A DNA stretch of 64,000 nt from Paragonimus westermani (lineage: Eukaryota > Platyhelminthes > Trematoda > Plagiorchiida > Troglotrematidae), in contig QNGE01003600.1 of assembly GCA_008508345.1 (NCBI GenBank), positions 7,279-71,278 of the forward strand, in the 5' to 3' direction. The notes under the pieces are model-generated. The model was not told the DNA's origin and made no database searches. It was given only the letters and a program-made list of their open reading frames with translations. Both the position numbers and the translations under genes were made by a program. Positions 11,170 through 23,769 of this stretch are shown in pieces (within the stretch, counting starts at the first letter, position 1; each line of letters starts with the position of its first letter).

Positions 11170-14165
11170 TATTTTCAAATGAGGTTTGCTGGCGGTCTAC
11201 AAATCATTGACTTTAAACGGCGTTTCACCCGCACCAACCAACTTCCACGCAAATTAACAGGGTAGTTGTGTCTGTTTGAAAATATATGATCAGTCAGGTT
11301 TTCATCGAAGTGAAAGTTACTTTCCTAGGGTCACTGACACACTGTTACAACGAAAGATAAGATCAGATGGGATAAGATAGGTCTGATGTTAACTTGTGCA
11401 CCGTTTTATTCGCAGATGAAACTGATATGATTTTTGTGTAGAGCAACTTGAAATCGTTCGTAAATAAAATGTCAGCTCTCTACATTTTGTGCTCTGGATC
11501 GAAATCTAAACAAGTCATGAACTACGGTCTACGCAAACAATGCGAACTGAACACTAGTAAGGTTAAACACAGCATTATTGATCGACGGGGTTACCCAGTA
11601 AAAAGTTACAAAAGAACCTGCCGAAGTTCCTATATGAATTGATTTACTCATGCTAGCTGTCTGTGATTAATCAAGGGTTACAGACTGTTACATAAGCTAT
11701 TCCATATAGCAACTTGATTAGTGAAGTAACAAACACGGAACAGATGTGATCAAAATATCACGGATGAAACCTTATCAATGGTAGTATTTTTTGGTGTTTC
11801 CACTTGCGTTTATTCCACACCAAATTAGTTGAAACCACTAACCTAAAGGATTGTTAATAAAAATTGCGGTACATCTAGTGAAGTAAAAGGGGAATTCACT
11901 TTAATCCAGGATTCTGTTGCAATCAAGCGACTTCGCTAGTTTTGTCTTAGATGTCATTCATGAGACAAAACAACGACAAATTTGGAACTAAGGATGAATA
12001 TTTTATTTTGCCAAGTGTCTACGGTCTAAATTTAACAGTGTTTTAGACATTTATAGAACTAACTAAACAATTCAGATTGATTTCACATCCCAACTATCAT
12101 AATATCGTCGTGCGTACTTTTGTTAATTACGCCCGCGAAATTACTAAATCTTACCAAAACGAACGAGTCAAACCAAGATTTAGGAACAATCTCCCTAGTG
12201 TCTGTGGTGGATTTTGTGACAGAGATGTTCTGGGCGTTCTGTTTCTTTTTGAAGATGTTATTTACAGAAAAAATTGCTGTATTTCCTCGTCGGTTCAAAT
12301 ACGAATATTGTACATTATAAGAAAACTGTCTGTTCCATTCTATATTTTCTGTTTCCTATTTTCACTTTTATCAAACTTGAAATTGTCATTTGTGATTAAC
12401 AGTGAAAGAGATGTTACCGCCATACTTCAGACTGGTACCACAATATTGTTATCAATTGGTGATTGACTTCGTCAATTTGTGGAGTGTGTGCCGTGCAGTT
12501 TGGTCCAATTAAAACAGAACTGAACATTCCGATCCGTTAACTCAATGCCTGTTTCATTAATAACGCTTGTGGATAGCCAGGAAGAACAGTAAGAACTGTG
12601 TGTTTTGAGTTGAAACATCACATAAAACCTAACGAGTTGCGTACGATTGGTGCTCACCAATAAGTGATTCGTATGTTACGGGAACATACTGTATGCATTA
12701 AGTAAAACGTGATGTTTGATATCCTATTTCGTTTGGTCAGCACTTTATCACACTATTTCAAATAACACGGATTATCTGTACATTATCTAATCACAACTAC
12801 ACTTTAACGATTACAATTCGGCAAAATCGCTGAACTTAGGTGTTAATTGCATAACATGATCGTACGATTTACAGTATGCCTAATAATTTTGGGAATATTA
12901 CGTCGGCTTCAAGTCTGCGCTCTAAAAACAGTTGTCCCAGTCCGAAACGAGTTCGGCATTTCTGAGAATCCTTTTATCTACTAAAGCTGCGACTAACAGA
13001 TCAGCTTGCCTCTCCAATATGAGGGATCATTTTACCTGTTATATCACCAGGTTTAAATGTGCTCTCGTAATTGCATATTAATAAAACAAACCTTATAGGT
13101 GTGTATTTTTGATTTGGGACGCAAACCATTCTAGTATATTTTCCACATATGATAGCTAAAGTATGTTGCGAACATAACTGAGAACATATTTCATTAATAA
13201 ACGTGGGGTTGCGAGAATAAGATCAAAGCGCGTGTTTGAAAAGTGACACTTTTATTTAGGCGGCGTTAATAATTGTCCTGTCTGTGCCTTTTTTCATCCA
13301 CTTTTCCAATCTGTCCTGTTAACTAACAAGAACACCAATAACAATTCATTCAATGTTAAAACCATTTCTGTAATCGGTATTATGAGTAATCAGTATCTAT
13401 CACTGCAAACTGGGTGCTATCTACTTATCTCTGGGTTCTCTTTCACACCTCAAGAGGTCTTCCTGCGTCTACCAACTGCAGCACCGTTGAAATTTTTCAT
13501 CTTAGCTGATGTCTTAAAATTCTTAATGGAATCAAACCTGAATCTGAAGACTTCTTCACAGGCACTGTGATTTTGGACCGTTACTTGCCGGTGTCAACAA
13601 TAACTCAGTTTCGGATTCCTATTGAGCGTTAGGTATATGACGTTCAATCTTATAGTATAAAACATCTTTATGATTCCACTAAGTCGGACATAACAGATTC
13701 TTGTTGACTTTTGTGAAGTCCAAAACCATGGGATTAGGCAGGTTCTACTCAGTGTTATGTAAATTCCAGACAGAGGCAAGGACCTTATATTATATCACGT
13801 GGATAAACGTGATAAACAAATGAAGTGTCCTTTGCACTTCTGTTCGCTTAAAGTATAAAGGTTAATTAAACAAACAGTAGCTTTTGGTTGGTCATGAAAT
13901 ATGTTCAAACTAAATATTGAAATTAGAGCTATTAGTTATCAAAGATATAAAACGATCCATAATCTACTCAGTTATTCCGGCAGTGTGTTTAAATGACAGC
14001 ATATGTTCCACATGGAAAACGTGCCTGGTAGCGTCAGGGGGTTCATATTTGCTGGATATTCACCTGATAACGACAAATGGCCGAACAAGACGAATGGTTC
14101 TGCCAACTATTTTAAACTTACAAACGTGATTTATATAATTTGATGTAATAACCGACGTCATTGGT
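11170..14165. other. Non-coding stretch, nothing recognised
   Basis: AT-rich. The longest frame, 12077-12466 plus, starts at TTG, is rich in hydrophobic residues encoded by T-rich codons, and matches nothing I know. No structured repeat seen. Confidence 0.5.
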
Positions 14166-14170
14166 ATATT

Positions 14171-14368
14171 TTGAGTTATGACGGCTCTGGAATGTTGTCT
14201 GCCGTTGGAAGAATAATTCGGACTTTACCACTTCTGCCCTGTTTGATTGACAGTGTACGGTATGCAGATACGGACCATTCTAGAAATGGGGGTTCCCAAA
14301 CCATTACAGAAAGTTTATCAAAAAATGAGTTTAAATCTTCCATTTCTGCCGCTTTGGCTTGGAAGTAA
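14171..14368 (+). pseudogene. Possible LINE reverse-transcriptase scrap (motif C region)
   Basis: The 65-codon frame contains TLPLLPCLIDSVRYADTD followed by a stretch ending SSISAALAWK. This resembles the region around the catalytic YADD of LINE reverse transcriptases, with a leucine-rich lead-in before it and a helix rich in A-W-K after it. The second catalytic Asp of YADD would be Thr, so the piece is non-functional if real. The opposite strand is also open over 14176-14457, so the coding strand is uncertain. No neighbouring RT block is visible. Confidence 0.25.
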
Positions 14369-14459
14369 CGGATGTGAAAACAAGGCCGCGATAGGATATT
14401 TTTGAGACTTTGCGCCAATACCGGCCAAACACTGCAAACTGAGCGTGTATTAGGCACAC

Positions 14460-16700
14460 TGATTAATCTGTCCCCATATATGAGGTTGATGAGATAACCC
14501 TATGTCCGCTACCTGAACGATTCAGGAACCAATGTTTGACAGTATATTTGGAAATGTTCCTTTTGACTGAACGCCTTGCTATCATGGTGCATTTACTCTT
14601 GTATCGCGTCCGGAAAACATACTGCTTGTGTCATGATTGTCAAACGACGAATCAGGTTTATGTTACACTCAAAAGAAACCGAGTAATAGGGACCTCTCTT
14701 ACCTGTCCACTTATTTTTAGGAATTATTCTTCGAACGAATTTATCCATTCATTGGTACACATTTATATCTGGAAAAAGTTGTCTCTTGTTAACTTCTGAT
14801 TTGATGGCATTCAGAGTTCTATAGTCAGTCAAGTCGGCGCAGGCCTTAAAGCTGTTTTTGATTAGGTAAAACATTTCGTCTGTTTAACACTCTTAAAGAT
14901 TAGATTTACTACTAGAGTGATTGAACTCCTGTTTGGTCGCGAATATATCTCCCGGTTTAAAGACAAATCCAGTGCCACATCTCTACTCTACCTTTACCGA
15001 TGTATGTTCCAGTAAAATTAGACGTGCAACCAATTTTTTGACTGAACCACCGGTGTTTACGTGAATATGACTAGTGTGACTGCACAGAAATTTAGTAAAC
15101 TACAAGGTCCTAGCTAAGAAAATCATGCTTTGATTGTTCAGATTCTGAGTCACCATGGTTTCCAAATCAAAATGCGCATCGGGCGACAGTCCGCACACTA
15201 CACTCAAACGAAATCCAGCAAGCTAATACTTACCATACACACTATCCTTGAAATAAATGTCATTCCACGGGGCATCAAAGCGTCAACGCCGAATAAAATT
15301 GGACTACCTGTTCAGGTATCTTGTCTCATTGAACGCACTTTAGTTGGTTTCTACACGAAATTATACAGATTGTAATCAAAAAATGTGGTTCAGATAAACA
15401 GTTGGGATTAAAGTCCTAGACTGACCGATACGGTGACACTTGTGGGTGAAAAAATGTTTGCATGTAGCGTGCAAAATTTCACACCGGTTATCAAGTTGGA
15501 AAAAATTCCTATCTTGTTAGTTACTGTAAAATTATTGTAACTGCATGATACTTCTCCTCATTGTTTTTATTCATCTTTAAATCTTAGAAGCAAACCTACA
15601 GCAAACCAACACCATACCTTGACTAAATTTGTGGTAATGATAGGCTACAAGTGTTCTTATGAGAGGCTGTAATTAAAAGGTTTAATAGATGCGAAATCTA
15701 TGAATACCTGAATAACGACCAACACTTCATCTGCGTATCACATTTTTGTGGACAAAAAAATTAGTGATAAAATGATGTTATTTCCATCGTTTATTTTGTT
15801 TTGCGAAGATGATTGGTGGATTCCAAAAAGAATTGCATACCCGACTGGTTTAATTATCTGATCATTTGATATTCAGTATGTTGTTTAACAAAACTAATAC
15901 AAAACCGTGTATTTTGGGCATTGTTTACTGCCACGTTTTTAGGTGCAAAATTAAAATGTTTCTTGTTCAATATTTTAACTACATTTCACACGTCTATCCT
16001 ATGAGTTGAAATTCCTCACAAATATTCTCTATCCTTCTCAAAACCACTGGTGTATGCAACCCAAATCTTGTTTGACTTTCGTGTTTATAAGCTGAATTGA
16101 TATTCTGTCTTAAGCTAGCAAATTCCGCAAAGTGAAATTAAAGTTCAAACGAATCAAAATGTGAAATGCGAACAAATGTGTTTTCGTGAATGTGACTGTT
16201 TGTCTGCAAACAGCTACATATGTGACCTATAGTTTCTCTACACAATTTCCAACGTTATTTTGGAAACCCAGTTTATATTGGGGTGACATGTGCGCACGTT
16301 TCACCTAATAGTTTGAGGTTCTCACCCAAAATACAAATTAATTTGTCTGCTAAATGTGTGTGAATTCTGAAAAACCTCTTGTTCTTTCGTTATTTTTTTA
16401 TCAGATTGATATAATTAAGACTGATAGACCGCCAGACCGAAACAAAAAACATATTTTCCGTGATCCATTGTCTGTTGAAATTCAGCGGTTTGTTAGTTAT
16501 ACCTGATTTACACCAACCATCGTATGTAGCTTTGTCTTTTCTGTGTTACGTTTACCGACACCAAGAGGTTACACTATCCTAGTGACTACAGTGCAGCGCC
16601 TAAGAATGGGAATATTTGGTGGCCCATTCGTAGCTAGCGTACTAACCGAATGTATTTAAATTCCACTGATGAAGACATTCCCAGTATTCTGGTTTTTGCT
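14460..16700. other. Non-coding stretch, nothing recognised
   Basis: AT-rich with frequent stops in all frames. Around 16668 a CTGATGA occurs without the second hammerhead core strand, so it is not called. Confidence 0.5.
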
Positions 16701-16702
16701 TA

Positions 16703-16734
16703 GTTGCCTTCCAAACCTGAGTTTGGAAGGCAAC
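16703..16734. repeat. Perfect 14-bp hairpin
   Basis: gttgccttccaaac (16703-16716), loop ctga, then the exact reverse complement (16721-16734). No T-tract or gene adjoins it. It could be the end of a mobile element or a structured transcript segment; its function is unknown. Confidence 0.85.
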
Positions 16735-19700
16735 AGCAGCTTTCTTATTTTTAATGCAATATAATTAATTATATGTGAATTGCAGTAGACCTTCTGTTCT
16801 CTTGAACATCAACAACACACTTTGAAGTCAACCGAAGCTAGTTTAAAAGTCTATGGGTAGGTAGGGATTACTGGAACGAGCATTGATGCTACAACAGTTG
16901 TTTTTGATGTATGGAAGTGATTAAAATAGTTTAACGTCGTTATCACAAAAAGCCTACTGACATCAAAAGACCGGAGCAAATACAGCATTTTTATTAAAAA
17001 GCAGGATAATAACTTGTGTAAATGTAAACCCTAATACGGTAATATTAAAGCATTCCCAAATTAGGTTATTTTGTCCTCCAGTTTATGTTCACTTTCTAAA
17101 TTTGCTACAAAAATTCTGTCATTAATCAACTGCATTCCAATAGTTTGTTTACCTAGATACACAGATATGCTGCAAAAGCGCAATGCGACTGAGGATACGC
17201 AGAACTATTTGTGCGAGATTTTAGACAATTTCGGCACCATATATTTCAAGTATTCTTCAAAACTACCAGTAGATGTGAAAACGAAGTTTTACTAATTGAG
17301 TTTGTTGATTATTTCGCTTATCTGATTCTTCTCTGATACATTCTCGTCACCATAGAAAGAAATACTCTAGTGAATTCTACCAGTGTTTACCTGTCATACA
17401 ACCGAACATAAAAAAGCAAGCTCTACCCGCGAAGAAATAAATAAAGTGAAAAGATCTGACTACTAAAATACCTAGGTTTGTGCTCAAGCGCTTAACAGCT
17501 CAGTCCAGAATAACAAATATCAATTGTTTTTACATTTTTAGGTTGATTGAGTACTCAATCGTTTAAAAATAATTTTCCGAAATGAGTTCTATAATATTAT
17601 CCAATTTGCTTTTCCTGTTATACATCTGTGGTTCATAAAGCGTTATCAAGTGTCACGTGATCATCGTTTAGATAACTAAACTTGTCTTTTACCGAATACT
17701 TGTTCTGAAAGATTGAATTTTTGGTGTGGGAAATTATTTGAAAAGTATCCTTTTTGCGTTAATTTATTTGACTTATAAGAATCTATTAATCACCTGTCAT
17801 GATATTTGCTATGAGACATCCGGCTTAGAGTGTTCAGTGTCAAAAGTTGATGAACATGTAACGTTCACCAGGTCACACGCTTTGACGAAGTGACCTTGCG
17901 TTTAACACCACAATTCTTTCCAACCCTATCCATTGCATCAAAATGTTTAAAGAGTACATGTAATTTTTTGTCCTCAATTCAAGTTAGAGTTCTGAGGACC
18001 GTATTTTTCACAAATTGAGCATTGATCATTGGATTTGATCAGTTTTCAAGACTGTGAACTACTTCATCGTTTCACCGAGAATAAACCACAAACCTACTGT
18101 TTGCACTTTATGTAGCTCGTACATTCCTGCAAACGGTATAAAGAGTCCACCAACATAGTTATGAGGAAAACCTTATACTTGTCACTGCAGTGTTCTTAAA
18201 GCATGTTCTATACATATATCAAACTCATGGAGTGAATATCTGTCCAATTAAACAGCCCAGTATTTCTCACTTAAAGTGGACTAAGATCAGCAAGATGACA
18301 AGTTCGAAAATCCTTAGCAAACTTTTACATTTTTCACCAGACTAATCGATGACAAAAGAACGTTTGCAGGAAATACAGATTCATCGGCAATACTTACTAA
18401 CAGTATAACTATGCTGTAACTTAGTTGAAAAGGAGTGAGAGAATGAAGAAGGCAAAAAATTGAATTTAAACATGTGGATTTATGTTAGTGAAATGATGTA
18501 TGATGATCGAGATGTGTAAGTGTCGTTGGCGATGGTGTGAAACTGAAATGAAGAGGTGCCAAAATGTCAGTGAATACAGATTTTCAAGTACATCTGTGTC
18601 ACATTGTCTGCTGAAGTTTTCATTGGAAACACGTAAATTGAGGTGAACACTGGCAAAGACAGAGTTATTGGGGCCTTCCACATGAAAAGTATTTACACGA
18701 TGGCTCAGATAACGTGCAAATAAACCTGATTTTCTGTCAGTTAAAGCATATAAGCTTTCATTGTTATAAAGGCAGTCCAGTTTCACAAGTATAGTAAACA
18801 AATGAATAAGCTAATGAACGACTGGACTTGTTTCACAATAGAGGCAGGCATTGCTGGAACACATCCGTGAACAAAACTACCTGGAGTCGTGAGATTCAGA
18901 ACAAAGAGTTCCTAGTGAAAGCGAAAGATGTAAGCATTCAAACACCTTAAAGCTGTGATGTGTTCGTTGAAGAAATCTACAAGAGGTTTGTCAGTGTTCC
19001 CTGCGGAAAATAAATATCTGTTTCCGTTATGTTATGTACAGCGTCGACATATTATCCTGGAGCGCTTGACAGATTTTGCGTGATACATACTAAGCTAGAT
19101 GGGTAACTGAAGAAAACGTGAATTTCCTAAACCGTCAACCGGGTGTCACTGTTCAGTTCAACATGTAACATGTCTAAACATTTCATTCACTCTGAAGACT
19201 TCAGTTGAGCAAAACCCAGAATTTCTACCACTGGTTATACCCCAACTGTGGTAGATAAGGTGACAGATCCAGCCGCTAACTTCTGTGCGCCCATTCACCT
19301 GTTTTTGTGTAACTTGTAAAGTAATTCACACTATTTTTCGCGCAGCAATAGTTATTCCCGAACAAAATTAAGCTTGAACCAATATAGACATCAATAAAAT
19401 TAATCAACACTGTGCGGTTGCGATTCACGTCGTCAACACAGTCATCACAGTTATAAAGCCAAGGACAACCACTCGACATTTTTGAGACATTCAGATGGGG
19501 TCGCAGTTGAAGAGATTAAGAATTGATGAAATATTCCGCCCTTGTGCGCCAAGGAAGCGTTTTATTTAATTTCTAAAATTCTCGTGGCTCACTATCTGAC
19601 TGATTGCTATTTCACCGTTCTGAATGCATTTAAAATGTGACGCGTTTATTTCGAACTGGTACCTATAATTGCAACTTGTTCGAAGTCATTTGGCCTTGAA

Positions 19701-20570
19701 ACTGTCCTCCGTTCGGAATGCCTCGAGAATGTTGCTGGTTAAAAGTAATACACAAGTTTTTTAATCAAATTGGCAAGAACATTTGTTCGCCAGAGTCCGG
19801 CTGGTTGATAATCAGAATAACTTCAACTCTTCATTAGCTGATTCCTTTGGTCAACAGGTTGTAAATTCATCCTGTCCATGAGCGTTAAGCATGGTCTATC
19901 AACCTGCCTAATTTACGTTAATAATCATTCGGTCGACACTCTGATATGAATTATACGCCTGTATCCGACTGACTCGAACCAGAACCCACGCTTCACTTGA
20001 CATAGGGGAAAACATCACAAGTAGCAGGTCATAGACACGGGGGCATACTTGTTATTTACAGTTACATTTTCTTACTGAACCAAATCTTTATCGCATAAGA
20101 TCCCATCAGAGCTAAACACTTAGGGTAATTAATTTTAACTTCCCATCCTGCAGAATATTTTTCGCTATTTCCGTCATATGTAACATTTTGTTCCAAACAA
20201 CGAGTCTGTCAGAAAGTGTAACGATAGAAGCTTCTTCCGATAATAATATGATGTTTCCTCGTGGACAATTTTCGTTGAAGAGGCCTACACGACAACTAGC
20301 CATTTTGGTCTCACAACATCGAGTATTTATAACTGCCACAAAAGGACGACGTTTTAGTTGATTAATACATTGATATTGAAAACCACTTCACCACGAGTGC
20401 AGATTGTCTTCAGTACTGGGTTACACCACCCTACAGTATGGTATCATCCTTCAATTGTGAAGTAATATTTCCTATCCTTTGATCAAACAACACGTTATTC
20501 ACAGATTATGGATTTTTTACTGGTTGACCACACACAGTAACTTGATAAATCTACGGCTGATGTTTCGTAT
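16735..20570. other. Non-coding stretch, nothing recognised
   Basis: AT-rich, frames short. The minus frame at 18466-18801 (111 codons) and the minus frame at 19276-19479 match no family I recognise and are probably chance. Confidence 0.5.
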
Positions 20571-20576
20571 ATCTGC

Positions 20577-21035
20577 ATGAGTGAGAAATCGTATACTGTT
20601 GAGATGGCTGTCTTGCAACTGTGCACACTGCAGTCGACGTACACATTAGCCGTACAGGTGATTGCTTGTTATTTACCTGAAAACCGTCAATTATTTGACC
20701 CAGTAGTAGAATCTGAAATTATTTGTGCGACTCGTGAATCCGGGCTATGCTTTATTCTCGTAGACTATTTGTTAAGTGAAGTAATTTGCAAGACTTACTT
20801 CTGCAGAAAAAACGATTTTTTCAATTTCCGCTGTGTTTTTTAATGATGATTTAAAGTGATTGGTAAATTTCACCACTTTCAGCTTGCCTTGCATGATAAG
20901 CTTCACCCACTGTTACACTGTCAATATACCAAGAAACGTCATTGGCTACACGATGTACATGGAAGCCTTTTGATTTGAACCTTATTTCTAGAAATATCAT
21001 TGAGTGATCACTACTTAGCTTGGAACCTGATGACG
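20577..21035 (+). pseudogene. LINE apurinic-type endonuclease domain relic
   Basis: In autonomous LINEs the endonuclease/exonuclease/phosphatase-type domain nicks the target before reverse transcription. Here the frame 20577-20843 reads YTLAVQVIACYLPENRQLF, where the family normally has a conserved Y-R-P stretch, and then GLCFILVDYLLSEVICKTY, where the family has the G-D-F-N block (G and N are replaced, so catalysis is lost). After a frame change and stops, SLSDHYLAWNL around 21000-21025 matches the position and sequence of the conserved C-terminal SDH motif. Order and rough spacing fit one decayed domain. No RT follows; a tRNA-like segment comes next. Clade is not assignable by eye. Confidence 0.5.
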
Positions 21036-21070
21036 TAAAGACAGCGTGTCATTTTGTATGTTTAGGGACC

Positions 21071-21141
21071 TCCACAGTTCAGTTGGTTGGTAGCACAGCT
21101 GATAGACATAACAACTGTGGCTTGTGAACACGAATTCATCT
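21071..21141 (+). repeat. tRNA-like segment (SINE head or decayed tRNA)
   Basis: cagttcagttggttggtagc is A-box-like, and 40-odd bases later gtgaacacgaattcatctc sits where a B box (GTTCGAATC-type) should be. The D-arm-like portion is good. Acceptor-stem pairing and a clean anticodon arm are not evident, so an intact tRNA is unlikely. It may be a tRNA-derived SINE. Confidence 0.4.
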
Positions 21142-21144
21142 CAT

Positions 21145-23365
21145 TTGAACTGAACACGAGATCATTATTTCACATAGATTTTCGACTGTCTATCAAGGGT
21201 GACTTGTATTTTGCTCAAATTTTACCTTTGCTTTCAGAAAATTTGTAAGATACTTTGTTATGATGATTACTTATGAGTATGAACCGTCGTTCTAAAATTA
21301 CGATAAAATACAGCATCTAGTCATTCATAGAAACTGTATTACAAATGGGAGCTCTTGGTTTCGAGTATTCTGTAACAAAACACATTAGCGGGACATATTA
21401 ATACCCATACTGGGAGGACAACTTTGTTCCAGAAATACATGGACTAGACTTTGGTTCTAGGTTCCGACAAGAATACTCGTAAATAGTCCAAATAATAATC
21501 TTTGGCTTTGAATCCAAACAAATTCCGGCGTCGAATTCCCTGGGCGAGAACTGACCACTAACAACCAGAATAGTTTATCGGTCATAATTATTGCAGCAAG
21601 ATTTGCGGAACAAATTCGGCTGGTTGTATTGGCTTAATGAAACTTCGATAAATGGCCTATTTATGAGACTCCCAAAAGTCTTAATTGTCACCTGGGTCTG
21701 GCACGACAACCAATCCCCAGATCATTATATGAATTCCATTTGGTGTTGCGTTAGATAGGCCAATGAATCTAAACGTGAGATTTCTGGACCAATTACGAGG
21801 CTTCGAAACACATCCTGGACAGAGCTGGTTGTGCTGGTACACGCTGTTTCTCTTGCTATTTTGTTCACGTCAGAGTCCGGATTTCCCGAAGTTAGGAATC
21901 TACTAGACGGGAATTTATTACGAGGAATCTATCACCCATTGATAAAGGGTGTGTGTGCAATTTAGTTTTTCACTAATTGTGTGCGACAGCTTGCTGCATC
22001 GAACTTCATGACCTATTGTTTTAATGTGATCATATCCCTCCATAAGGATATAACTTTAAGCCACTGATCAGAACAGCCTATTCACGAATAAGTGACTTAA
22101 ATTAGTGAATTATTATGACCCTGATATTTTCCACTAACGCTTAATGAATAAGCAGGATGTTCTCATGAACGTTGTGAATAATGTAAACGCAAACTAGCTC
22201 TTGGGCAGCTGACTTAAATTTGTTTGAACAACCTAACGCGATCATTTGTTTTGCTGTTCTAATCCGGTATATGTTTTAAATTGCACATAAATGGTACTAA
22301 TTATTTTGCTGTTACTGATGACTAGTCGGGGATTTGGTTTATCTTCAAGTTGACCACCTTTGTTTTGCAACATGTCCATAAAATAAAGTACTGCTCAGGT
22401 GCACCCCAGGATGTGTCCTCACTTTAACCAAACAAAACTTCACATTTACTAACAAATAATAAATAATAAACGCTGTATAGTAAGTGGTGTCCGTGAACCA
22501 TCTAAATGGTGAGGTAGAATTCAGTTTTTCGAATTAGACGGTTTTGTCCCCATCATCATGAGGCACGGTTTATTCACAGACTGTGCACTTCCACCAAATC
22601 CTCATGAACAGTTAGACGATCGAACTTAAGAACAGCACTGGCATTCGGATGCTTATCAGTCCGTTTGAATGTGAATAATCTTGCCTTTTTCCGGGTGATG
22701 GTGATCCGCAAAACGAAAACTTTAAAGATCATGTTTCTCATTTGATGTCATTCAGTTCAGCATTTCTTAACCGTTGTATTGATAGTCCTGGAGATCACGG
22801 GAGAAGAGGAGACCTGATTGGCTTGGCATGCTCAAAATCGGATTACTAAATAGCGAGGTCAACAATGCAGAGTCCATGTGAGATGAGATTCTTTGCATTT
22901 TGGGGCTAAACTGAAGATGTGAAATTCTAACTAATGTCTTCTATTCGAGTGCACATCATCAACAGCAAATAATCACAAGCTAGTTACAAAATACGTGCAC
23001 TGGGACCTCATAATCGGACGTACATTTCACCGCTGTGACTATACACGTGCTTTCTCTGTGCTACCTTCTCCTAGTACACCCAACCTGGATTTGTTCGTCC
23101 ACATTTTCGAAGCATTATCTGGCCGTGGCTATATTTTACGGTTATATCTTATCGTTTTGGGACTATAATTTCGGAACACCTCTGCGTTGTTCATTCCGCG
23201 CACTCACACGTGCAAGCTTGTGCATCTCCAACCACAACACAACTTTAAGTACCACATGAAAGTACGTTTCATGCTATTTCGAACAGTGCTAGTAATATTG
23301 CGATCGTACATGAGTTTTGTGAGCGGACATAACCTAGGGAACAATTACGGCACAGGGAAAAGCCA
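21145..23365. other. Non-coding stretch, nothing recognised
   Basis: No family-like frame, tandem array or RNA gene seen. Composition becomes more GC-rich toward the right edge. Confidence 0.5.
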
Positions 23366-23369
23366 CCAT

Positions 23370-23610
23370 CCACTTTAAACGAAAATCGGCACAGATTTAG
23401 TTCTGCACAAGCACGTTCTGCCGATCCACCAACTGGCCGTCGCACGGCCACTGGACTGACGCTATCAGGCCTACAGCGATAACAACCGGGGGAACGCGTC
23501 AAGATCCTCATCAGCCACCGGCTAAGCGCGCGTAGACACATCTACGTAGGCAGGTCGACACGCCAAACGCACTTCCTGACTGATCAAGATTTTGGCCGGC
23601 GAACGTCTTG
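23370..23610 (+). pseudogene. Ty3/Gypsy-like gag-protease junction relic
   Basis: This is a GC-rich island unlike its surroundings. The frame from about 23372 gives NRHRFSSAQARS, and the next frame gives CRSTNWPSHGHW. Together they resemble the C-terminal gag block typical of flatworm Ty3/Gypsy elements (Y-H-x-x-F-G, A-R, C, P-C-x-W). About 110 nt downstream, RRHIYVGRSTRQTHFLTD resembles the lead-in to a retroviral-type aspartic protease; its catalytic D-T-G is not seen. Alternatively YVGRSTRQ could be a scrap of a PLE GIY-YIG domain. At least one frameshift and one stop are present. The call is tentative. Confidence 0.35.
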
Positions 23611-23769
23611 GTCTACCAGTATGACACCTTTCCAGTTTCGGTCTCAAGGTCGTTTGCGGCCTGGTTTCAAGCCCGGTATTCGGCCCCTTCGCTGGTCACG
23701 GCGGCGATAAGGGTTAGGACGGAATTCTCGACGCAACGCCTACGTCCCGGAAGTTGCTACTGGTGGTAA

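Noticed and set aside
12077..12466. 129-codon plus frame
   Set aside because: Starts at TTG, T-rich hydrophobic composition, no motif, and no codon pattern suggesting selection.
16660..16700. CTGATGA as a possible ribozyme core
   Set aside because: No GAAA strand at the right distance and no stem II.
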